Part shown: positions 55,134 through 64,000 of the stretch, piece after piece
Position numbering within the stretch: position 1 is the stretch's first letter
How the letters are laid out: every line of letters begins with the position of its first letter
Assembly: GCA_022376515.1 (NCBI GenBank)
Contig: WTXI01000002.1
Coordinates: 496,001 to 560,000, forward strand
Reading direction: 5' to 3'
Length of the DNA: 64,000 nucleotides
Source: Lactifluus volemus
Lineage: Eukaryota > Basidiomycota > Agaricomycetes > Russulales > Russulaceae
Translations under genes and position numbers: made by a program
Notes under the pieces: model-generated
The model's input: the letters and a program-made list of their open reading frames with translations, nothing else
Database searches by the model: none
What the model was told of the DNA's origin: nothing

Positions 55134-58100
55134 TCAGGAGGAAATAGAGGGAAAAGCAACAGTAGTGGGGGGTGGTGCCAGTGTCCGATGATCTTCCCCC
55201 TGGTTCTGCACTGTGGCGGCCCGCTTACCAGTGCGACGATAATGAAGTACCATTTCCCCAGACTGGCGCCAAATATACTGTCGCACCGCCGCGAGGGTCA
55301 CATTGGGTGGCAACACCGTCTCATTGCACAAAAACTCCCACATATCTTCCGGCCGTGGGCGAGCCACATGGCTGACGACTTGCTGTTGTTCTCCGGGAGG
55401 GTTGTTGGGTACGTTGGGGCTGTGAGAGGTCGTCTGGGACCGGTTCTGGTTCTGTGCTTCTACGGACACGGAGGAACGGGGTGAGCCGCGTGGGGAAGTG
55501 GCCGAATTACGCGCGTTGAGAGACGACAACTTCTCCATTCTCTCTTGAACCTATCGATTCAGGAATTATAAGATCACTCGTAATTTAGGGGAGAGAAGAA
55601 CAACAAAAGGTCTCACATGAAGAGCAAGCTTACGGATGCGCAGGAAACGGGTCGCAGATAGTTTAAACTGGATACTAGAAAATCGAACAATCAGCTAATC
55701 CCAAGTTGGACGAGAAACTACTACTCACGTGTCCTCTCCTGCCGCCCCATTTGCCATGGGTGCGAGCGTGAACCAGAGCTTGATCGAGGGCACCTGCGGT
55801 GAGCGTCCGAGTAGCAGAAATTCCAACAGCCACACCGGCATCGCGTCCTCCAGCACGGCCACGTCATCGGTCGTCCCAGCGCTGGCGATAGTGCCACGGT
55901 AGACGATAGCCCATCCAGGCGCGCGCTCCTCCGCGATGAGTAAGGCAATATCCGAGGAAAAAGGGATGTTAGGGGCGTCTGCAGCGGCAGGTGGGTTAAG
56001 CGCGCCAGTAGCGAGGACGAGTTGGGCGGTCGTGCGCGGTTTCGCGGGCGCTTCCTGTACCACCTGCTGTACAAAAAAAAGACAGTCTCGTGTGAGCGAT
56101 TTCACGTACAGGTGGAAGAAAAGGAAAGGGAAGCCTTACCGGAGTGCTAGCTTGAGTCGCGGCAGCTGAAGATACCGTCCCTGCCCCTGGTGCGGCCGAC
56201 CCAGGCGCGCGCGGCGTAGGGGCTGGCGTCCCGGGCGTGCTCTCACCCTGCGTACGCTTCGCTGTCCTACCCAAGCCACGCAGTTTACCCATAAATCCAC
56301 CTACTGCAGCACCAGGTGTGGTCTGTCCGTTTCCACTTGCGCCGCCGCCGGTATTAGAACCCGCTCCCGTGGCCGTAGCCGTGCCAGTGCCAACAGCTGG
56401 GCTGTTCACACCTGAAATGTCTTCTGGCGTAGTCAGGGTGGGCCCAGCGCTACTTGGTGCCTCCGTGGAGTCCTGCCCTTTCGGTGTCTGTGTCGCAGTT
56501 GCTCCCGTCGCGGTCGCGGGGACTTCAGTCTGTTGACGTTGGGATTGTACGTCAGGTTGTGGCGTTGACTCGCTGCTTCCCGGCGCGTTTGATGGGCTTA
56601 CGGTCAGCGAGGGCTGAGCCTGAGCATTCGGAATTGGTGCGTGAGAGATACCGAGCCCGATAGGGTGGTTCGGTACAAGGGTAGGAAGCATGCTATCCGC
56701 AATGATGACCACGAAGCTGCCATGATTGGAGTCCGGAGCCGCATCAGCGTCGCTAGCGGGATCTTGTGGCGATGACGACGGAGGTGGGGAATTAGTGGAC
56801 GTCCGCTGAGAGAAAGTTGCCATGGCATTACGCAAGCGCAAGGCGTGAAGGCGTTCTTCTTCGTGGACGAACCTCTGGAACAGGTTTGCCATGACCCATT
56901 TACCCAGGTTGACTGCAAAAGATACAATCAACATTCCGGCTGAACCAACAAAAAAAAGAAAAAAGAAAAGCACTTCGTATGTCTTCGGGACCCATACCGG
57001 CAGGCAAGGGACGTTCTGGCGAGCATCCAAGCTCATCTGCGTACAGCTCAGCGTCGAAGGCATGTTCGTCAAGGTGCACATTCAGCATGCCCATGCTAGT
57101 GTCGACGGAGGACCATGGCACGACGACAGCCTCGCCGTCAATACGCTCGCGCACAAGGTCGAGCGCCTCGCGAGGGTTGAGCGCAAGTTCGCACTCATCA
57201 TGGCGGTTGCCGCCGCAGTTAATACGCGCAGCGAGAATTTCCTCATGCGAGAATTGGCCGACACATGAGGCCCGCACGATGTCCCACACCGTTGCCGTGC
57301 CAGCGGTGTCGACCGTGAGGGCATGTACCCGATTGTTCAGCAGCGCAGCGCACACAAGACCCGAGCCACCAACGAGGACGAAGTCCGGTGTAGGCGAGAA
57401 CGGCTGTGCATCCGCGACAACCTCGCGCATCTCGAATGCGGCACGCTGTCGGCCAAGGACAGTACCTGACCCACCAACTCCACTCCCAGCACCACCGCCA
57501 GCTGGCGGGCTCCCAGGGGCAGCCAAGTCGCTACGTGCGGGGCTGGCAGGTCGCCCCAGACTGACTGGTGACTGTATGGGTGAGGGAGGGGACGGGAAGA
57601 TGCCACGTAGGGGTGCGCGTAACATCGGTGGCCGCGCCGCGACGGACATAAGGGACGCGGCCGAGTAAAGGGTCGCGACATCTGCATCCCCACCGGCTCC
57701 ACGCCCATGGTAGACAGGTGAGAAAGGCGTGAATGGATCACTGAGAGGTGATGCGAGATGCACAAGGCAATCATACGGCAAGCCGTACCACGTTGTCTCA
57801 CCTTCCCCCGCCCCGTTGTCGGGGGTTATCGACTGATGGGGTTCCAAGGGTAGAGACGGAAACGCGATGCCCATGGAACTTGAGTGGCGAGGCTGTCGTT
57901 GTAAAGGCGGAGAGGGCGGCAGCTCCAATGTAACAGATCGTGAGTGCAAATCTGTGCTGCGTGATGGACGGAGGCGTGACGCTGGGGAGCACTGCGACTC
58001 GATAAGTGCAGCCGCGCGGACGGCCCTACGGGATGGTGTACCCCAGCGGCGCACGCTCGAACTTCCACTTGCAGTCCATACAAGCGCATCGTCGAGTGCG

Positions 58101-59692
58101 ACAAGCTTGGTAATGCCTTCTGCGGGAGGCGCGGTGTCTTGACAAACGAGGGTACATTCTCCTTCGGACATTTGTGTGCAGCCTTCGACGTCGACTTTTG
58201 AGACAAATCCGGACTTATCTCCCGAGTAGAAGGTTTCAAGTGACGGATGGGAAGAGTGAAGAGCCCAAACAGAATCGGTGTGATGAGTGAATGTATGCAG
58301 ACAGCGCTGGGAGGTAAGGGACCAGAGCTTAATCGACGCTGTGCCATAATGAGCGAGCCATATGGTGCATTACGTGATACGACAACTTACCATCAGCGGA
58401 GGCGGTGAGTAACTGGTAGTAGAAAGTGAGCGTGAATTAGGGAGAAAAAGCGCTGCTACGCACGCATCTCGAATCTTCCGATATAAGGATAGCACGAATG
58501 TTGTCAGTATGCCCAACCAGTTTACCCATGCGCTTTCCAGAACGGGGATCCCACATTCGGATGACGCGCTCCGGTCCCCCAGAGACAATCGTGTGCCCCT
58601 GGGGGTCGACTGCAAGGGCATACACTGATGCCTTGGCGCCGGACGCCTCTGGCGGTGTAAGGGTTGTGATTGGTTGTATCGTTTGCGTCCGCGAGGCGCG
58701 GGAGAGATCCCAGAGTTTGACAGTCCGGTCAAAGGAACCAGATGCAACCCACCCCTGATCGCGGCTGCACATATAGCGTGAACAACGATTTTTGAACTTG
58801 AATTCAAGCATTACCTATGAGCGAGACATCGAACGTAGTCGGCGTGGGCGCCAACGGTGACGGGATCGGATAGCGGTGACGAGTGAGGTTTCCAAGCCTT
58901 GACAGTGCCGTCGGAAGAGGCAGATACAACTGGTCAAGACGGTTGAGGAACGACCGGGGGTACATAGAAAGGTGATACAGACGCATCTGATTCTGGTTGC
59001 ATAACAAGATGTCATTCACCCAGTCCGAGTGTATCTGCGCGGCCTGACGAAATGTCGAGGGCTAAGATATAGAGGGTAGTCTGAGAAGACGTAAATTACG
59101 GGTGTGAAGTAGACGTACCTGGCTTGGACGGAGAGCATCTACATCTGGTTCCCACTGACGCTCGAATGGAATGGGACCGCAGGGGGTTGTAGCGTTACTG
59201 ACCTTGCGCCGCCTACCACTGCCCTTGACATCTCCGAGAATATCACCATCGCTGCGCATGTCTCCGTTGTCGTCGAGGGTATCGTCATCAATGTCGTCTC
59301 CCCAACCGGTAATGAGTTCCCAACGGGTACTGCTGTGACGAGCAACGTCGCTCTTGCAAGCACGTTGCTTCATGGGTATATTGAGGTCCCATGCTATGAC
59401 GAGGCCATCGCGACCGCCTGTGTAGAGAATACCTTCCGGGGAGGGGCGACTAACGAGCTGAGTGGTTGTGTCAAGTGCAAGGGAGGAGACACCAAGGCGG
59501 TGACGAAGGCTGCGGCTTTGGGAGACGGTTCGGTCGCGATTTGGATGTTGTTCGGAAGCGGGGATCAATATGGGGTTGATTGAACTATTTCTATCAAATG
59601 CAAGTGGAGGGAGGGATAGAAGAGGGACTGGATTGATAGAGGGAGGAAATGGAATCACATAAGAAACACGTCGACGAGGCGGCGGAGGCGCC
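55134..59692 (-). CDS. WDR48/UAF1-like WD40 protein, cofactor of USP1/USP12/USP46-type deubiquitinases
   Basis: The family binds and activates specific deubiquitinases through an N-terminal WD40 propeller and a C-terminal ubiquitin-like extension. From [19 protein letters not shown] (59,692) the propeller reads [34 protein letters not shown], then [141 protein letters not shown] and [15 protein letters not shown]. Blade 7 material ([20 protein letters not shown]) follows a long insert. Then [20 protein letters not shown], a Ser/Thr/Pro-rich linker, and the C-terminal domain ([80 protein letters not shown]), typical of UAF1. More than ten introns are inferred. Exon ends at 55,134 are uncertain: an intron may follow MVLHYRR. 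Confidence 0.85.
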
Positions 59693-60120
59693 ATGAACGC
59701 GGTCAGTTGAGCACTCAGTACTCAGTACTCAATGCTGAGGCCCAGCCTTGTTCAGATCGCTGCTGAGCAAACCCCTGCCAGAGTCAGTGCGGGTGTTAGT
59801 GCCAGTTTCACTCGCACCTCGGTGGCCGGTTAAGTCCAGTCACGGTCACGGTCAGACCGGTCCGTCAAAAAGATGTAATAAGTACATGTTCAAGTTTACA
59901 GATAGTACAATACATGCATTCGTTGTTACACCTGTCAATTTCTTGTGGCCAGACGAACCCGCGAATGCCACTGCAGTGTCTCATTCTTACCCTGAAATAG
60001 TCATACAGTATAGAGAGTCCAGAAGGCGGTCCAATCTAGAAACGCTGTAGAAGGGGGAGACATCCTGTTAATTTACGAAAATGGAACGAAGGGCCGAGGA
60101 GTGGATCCGGGCCAGACATT
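59693..60120. other. Intergenic stretch between WDR48-like and membrane-protein genes
   Basis: Contains ACTCAGTACTCAGTACTCA and CACGGTCACGGTCA short repeats near 59,710-59,855. No gene seen. Confidence 0.4.
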
Positions 60121-61555
60121 TCAGACTTCCGAGAGTTCGCTTTGTCCCTTGGTGTCCCGTTTCTCCTCACTCGAAGAGTCGTTGGATGGCGTTCTGCTTG
60201 TCTCCTCCTTGACCTCCATCGGGTACACCCCTGGATCTGAAAAGTCCTGGAAAGCGAGGATAATTAGATCAGTTGCCCTCATACATCTTTCCGGCGCCAG
60301 TTGAAAAAAAAAAAAAAGGAAACTGACGTAAAAAGTTTGCACTTCAACTGCAAGCGACACTTCCGGCTCTAACGTGCTGCCTTTCCCATTCGTCAAAGTA
60401 CTAGTCGACGCAAAGCGAGTGGACCGCCGGCGGAGGCGGATGATGAGCCACACCACGACAGCTATGATGAAGACTGCACTAATGATACCACCAATGATGC
60501 CACCGATGGCCGCGGACGAGTTTTTCTTGAGGGACAAGGGTAATGATACATGTGACGACATAACAACTTTGATCGAGGTCTGGGGAGTGGGTGTAGGTGT
60601 AGGTGTAGGTGTGTGAGTAGAAGTAGAAGTGGTGCCCGTAACTTCAGGGAATGCTGTGACAAGTGCTGTAAATACATGGGAGATGCAAACATGGACAGAA
60701 CTACCCACTGCCGGCAAGCTGCGCTGCTGAAATAACCCAGGTGTCACTAGGCTACAGCACAATCAGATCGTTGTGATTAGCAAGCGTGGTCACGGTGCAC
60801 AGAGGCACTTACAACCGGGTTAACGAACGCCCATCTTGGTATTTGTGTACCCACTGGGATAGCTTCAGAAAACCTGATGGGTAGGTTGAGCTTCGATCGC
60901 TTGCGGAGATGTTGTGTGACTTACGTTCCCGCAAGTGCCACTGTGGTGCAATTGTATGTCCACGTAGAATAGCTTATTTTGAGATATATGTTGGACTCCA
61001 CGGTATCACCATTACAGGTCGAATAAACGTACGAAACCCATGGGCTTCCTTGGCACGCATCACAGGCACTAACCAAGTTATATACTACAGTATTGCACTT
61101 GCATAAATCGGAATCGTCTGGACCACTCGGGCCACTGTACGAATACATCGGAAACAAGGGAGGGATCGAAAAAACTGAGTCCGTCGATAAAATCGTATGC
61201 GAAGCCTGGTGGAGATAAGTACTGACCGCCATTGTTACACGTCGCCGCCAGCTGCGCTGCAACAAGACACGGGTTTTGACGGAGTGAGTTGAAAGTCTAT
61301 AAATGCGTTGGTGCGGTGCAAATCGGAGTGGTCGCCATCATGAATATGAGCAACCGGCAAGGCAACGGAGACCTACCCAATCAAAGTAGGCGAGTGTGCA
61401 ATTTGGGGCGCTGACCTGCATGCGAGGAGTGGAAGGGATGAGAGGGAAACGAGCAACGAGACAACAACCGCGCAACGGTTGACTAGTCGACTCTCGGGAA
61501 CTCGGACAGAGATCTGAGGCTGGGGTAGAGGCCTCACCGCAGTATAGCTGGTCAA
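60121..61555 (-). CDS. Cys-rich single-pass membrane protein, Agaricomycete family
   Basis: Minus-strand exons read VSAPNCTLAYFDW, TFNSLRQNPCLVAAQLAATC-NNG, then FSIPPLFPMYSYSGPSGPDD, SDLCKCNTVVYNLVSACDAC, QGSPWVSYVYSTCNG, SYSTWTYNCTTVALAGT and FSEAIPVGTQIPRWAFVNP. A Thr/Pro stretch (TSTSTHTPTPTPTPTP) precedes one strong membrane segment, AAIGGIIGGIISAVFIIAVV, then basic LIIRLRRRSTRF and a cytosolic tail with SSSEEKRDTKGQSELSEV. The extracellular part with paired Cys, the single TM helix and the juxtamembrane Arg run indicate a type I membrane protein; ligand and role are unknown. A signal peptide should precede VSAPNC, and SLLVSLSSLPLLAC near 61,450 is a candidate, but it lies in another frame, so the first exon or intron is unresolved. 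Paralogous to the gene at 63,587. Confidence 0.7.
60585..60615. repeat. GTGTAG hexamer run
   Basis: Four to five GGTGTA units encode the TPTPTPTP stalk of the membrane protein on the minus strand. Confidence 0.8.
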
Positions 61556-61599
61556 ATGAGCTCGGGATGTGACGGTGTTAAAGGCGTCTCAGCTACACA

Positions 61600-63586
61600 A
61601 CCATGTGGTATTGCAATTATACTATCCCAGCAGTTTGGACGGCCTTTCTAAGGATATACGCCAGCCAATGCTGGGCGGCCACCACAGCATAAACGGTCCG
61701 AGGGTTCATCGTAATTCGAGGGGGATACCTCTCAGGAATAACCTAGTTGAGATCAGGAGCAACTTTGGGAACAGTAGTCAACAACATACTATCAATATAG
61801 TATGCACTGTGCATGATGATCCTTCGGTGGTCGTAAACGAAATGTTCAAGACGTTGACAATTTCAATCAAATACCTCATCTCTAGCACCCTCGAAGTGAT
61901 AAACAGTTAGAAAGTTACGAGGGTGGCTTGCAGGAAGCGCCAGCTAGCATGGTCATGTTGACCCGGATGGCTAGAGCTGGCTAGCTCTGACCACGTCGTT
62001 TTCAGGTCGGTAATGGTAACCTAACGACAAAGAAGTTAGAATGCCCGAGTAAAGTCCACAACACCGGTCCCATCCGAGTTGTCAACACGGATGGGGCTGG
62101 CTAAGAATAGGAACAATTCTACCGAGTTTTGCGACCTTCACGTCCAATAAGGGAAGGAGGCGGTCATACAGCACAGATATAGACTAAGACTGAAGACGAC
62201 CTTCAACCCTGAATCAGCTAAGTTGGACTAAGGGTGCTGTATCTTGGCAAAAGCAGTTGTCAAACATTATCCGGATATCATTACGTAAAGGACCGGGGTG
62301 TCTTTGCCACCAACTCGAAAATTAGAAATGTCAACTATGTCGGCCCAATATCTATAACTCGCTTTCCACACGAACCATGCATGTGGCTCTGACACTGGCA
62401 TTATGAGACCTGGGCTCTGGCCCAGGTTATCCATGCACCTCACGCCCCTTTCTCTGTTTTTCTCTTTCACCTTCTGCCGTCACGTGGTCCATATCTCCGA
62501 GTCAGCACAACCGTGACGCCGCCGCTGGGGGCACATCATCACCTCTCGCATCACCAATGACATTTGCATCGTCTATACTGTCTCCCGTTATGCCCACGCC
62601 CATACTCATACTCCACTGCACGCCGTCATCTCAACACTGATCTCAAATCGTCGCCAAAACTACTTGCGCTTGACTTCCATCGACCCCTGCTATTCACGCA
62701 ATGGCTCAAGATGACGACGCTTTGAGATCGAACTGAGGAGGTTCTGGTGAAGCGCCCGCCCGAGTGGCCAACAAACGCGGCGATACGGTAGGTAGCCACC
62801 TGGGTTCGTATATTGAGTGGGAAACACTTAAAAATTGCTGCACCCTCGTATCTCAGGGTTTCCAAGAGACTTTGATCCGCATGGAGAATGAGCCTATCCG
62901 GTGTGCTAGGCAGCCAACCGCGAGAAGTTATGGATTCTAGGGTGGAATGCCACCAGGCCACGTTAGAGCTGTAAGTTGTTGGGTTGGAGTGTTTCTGTCT
63001 AGATATATCTGAATATAGAGGCTGAATGCGTGGGGTAGGTAGACCGTTGTGAGATGGAAAGGAAGACAAGGGTAAGACTTGGGAGGTCATTCAGTCACGG
63101 TCAGTGATCACAACTGACGCCGGACGCGACTCTGTGGCGCGCTTCCGGGCCTGCTCGAGTTTAGCAAACTGTTTACATTACTGGTTTCCGAGCCTCGGCA
63201 TGCTTCGCTTCTGATTCCAATCATCCCTTTCCTGATTCTGATCTTGTCATGACACGCGGCCGTGGTGAACCGCAGATCGACTGGTAAATGTTATATTTCA
63301 ATGGCAAACTGAACGTACAATCGTTGGGAGTGTTTCTATTGGATGGCCATCAATCCCCTTGTTCCGGGTCGCGAACAACCTATTTGACTAGCAGCAGTCC
63401 GAGATAATCGGGGAACTCTCTATCTCAACATGGTGAATCATGACCGTGGCGAGTGAACAGTTTTCTTGGTAGCTGTGTAATGATGGCTCTTTGGTGATAT
63501 ATAATGTAAGGCATTCAGACCCCATCGTCGTGGAAGGCTTTGCCCCCCCATCCACCTTCGAGTTGCCGAAGGTCAATTCTGGAACG
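61600..63586. other. Shared upstream region of two divergent paralogues
   Basis: About 2 kb without a supported gene. A minus-strand frame at 62,626-63,090 and a plus-strand frame at 61,569-61,910 have no recognisable motif. Promoters of both flanking divergent genes should lie at its ends. Confidence 0.4.
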
Positions 63587-64000
63587 ATGGTTGTCTTCTT
63601 TCTCACCTTCTCGTCCATTCTCCTCATCACAAGTTCCGCTTGTGCTCAAATCACTGCTCCCAACTGCACAGGGACCGCCTTTCCCTGGGTGCGTCCCCTT
63701 CGATTCACTTTTCTTGTTCATGTCGATAATCATCTGCTCATCATTCCATCGACGCCGCGTATAGATGTCTAACTCGCTCGGACAAAGTCCATGTCTCGTT
63801 GCCGCATACCTAGCAGCGGTATGTAACAATGGCGGTCAGTCCAGGTCTCCACTATCTACCGGGCGTTGTGAACAATAATCTGATCAACCCACCCAGCTTT
63901 TGATATCCCTCCCCTTTTTCCAGGGAATTCTTACCGTGGCCCGGATGGCCAAGACGAAACCGATTTATGCAAGTGCAATACTGTAGTATTCAACTTGATC
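63587..64000 (+). CDS. Cys-rich secreted/membrane protein, paralogue of the 60.1-61.6 kb gene (5' part only)
   Basis: Start MVVFFLTFSSILLITSSACA is a clear signal peptide, followed by QITAPNCTGTAFPW. After an intron (about 63,689-63,764) the next exon gives SNSLGQSPCLVAAYLAAVCN-NG. After a second intron ending about 63,896, FDIPPLFPGNSYRGPDGQDE and TDLCKCNTVVFNL run off the window. These match the neighbour's PNCTLAYFDW, NSLRQNPCLVAAQLAATC and SDLCKCNTVVYNL, including intron positions, so the two genes are a divergent duplicate pair. The C-terminal membrane part cannot be seen. Confidence 0.8.

Noticed and set aside
56237..57668. Plus-strand frames opposite the WDR48-like gene (for example 56,979-57,668)
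   Set aside because: Low-complexity antisense shadows of Ser/Pro/Ala-rich coding sequence; the minus-strand exons form a full family protein.

Overview
The window is nuclear DNA of a basidiomycete fungus. Most genes are split by many 45-60 bp GT-AG introns, and the gene content fits an Agaricomycete. The closest match I can name from memory is Rhizoctonia/Ceratobasidium (Cantharellales), because of NLR proteins with a C2-like N-terminus and a WW-like/4-TM protein family. That assignment is an inference, not a database result.

Layout. 1-1.8 kb: mitochondrial branched-chain 2-oxoacid dehydrogenase E1-beta (+). 2.07-2.47 kb: an intron-bearing tRNA-Ser(CGA) (-) and two tRNA-like relics. 2.5-5.4 kb: a metaxin/Sam37-like import protein and an OTU1/YOD1-type deubiquitinase (both +). 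5.6-9.8 kb: an AIG2/GGCT-like protein and a multi-exon WW-like/4-TM membrane protein (both -). 10.9-21.1 kb: two copies of a non-coding repeat, one of them split by a 7,984-bp Tnp2-class (CACTA/EnSpm-like) DNA transposon at 11,197-19,180. The transposon carries a transposase gene and a repeat-rich accessory gene, both on the minus strand. 21.9-33.5 kb is a housekeeping block, all +: AP endonuclease, aldo-keto reductase, Pus4/TruB pseudouridine synthase, a DapA-family aldolase/lyase, and proton-translocating NAD(P) transhydrogenase. 33.7-49 kb: a tandem array of two NACHT-WD40 NLR genes with relics of at least one more; the second NLR is frameshifted inside its WD40 array. 50-55 kb: an F-box/LRR-like gene with Gln/Glu tracts, between two direct copies of a degenerate block. 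55.1-59.7 kb: a WDR48/UAF1-like deubiquitinase cofactor (-). 60.1-64 kb: two divergent paralogous genes for secreted or single-pass membrane Cys-rich proteins; the right one runs off the window.

The housekeeping genes are scattered and mostly co-oriented, with no operon logic. E1-beta, the metaxin and the transhydrogenase act in mitochondria. OTU1 and WDR48 both belong to ubiquitin removal. The accessory character lies in the transposon/repeat region and in the NLR array, where gene duplication, internal WD40 homogenisation and gene decay are visible.

Several otherwise well-conserved genes need a one-base shift to stay in frame (near 425, 5,025, 47,004 and 52,715). These may be real lesions or residual assembly indels, and this should be kept in mind when reading gene integrity.
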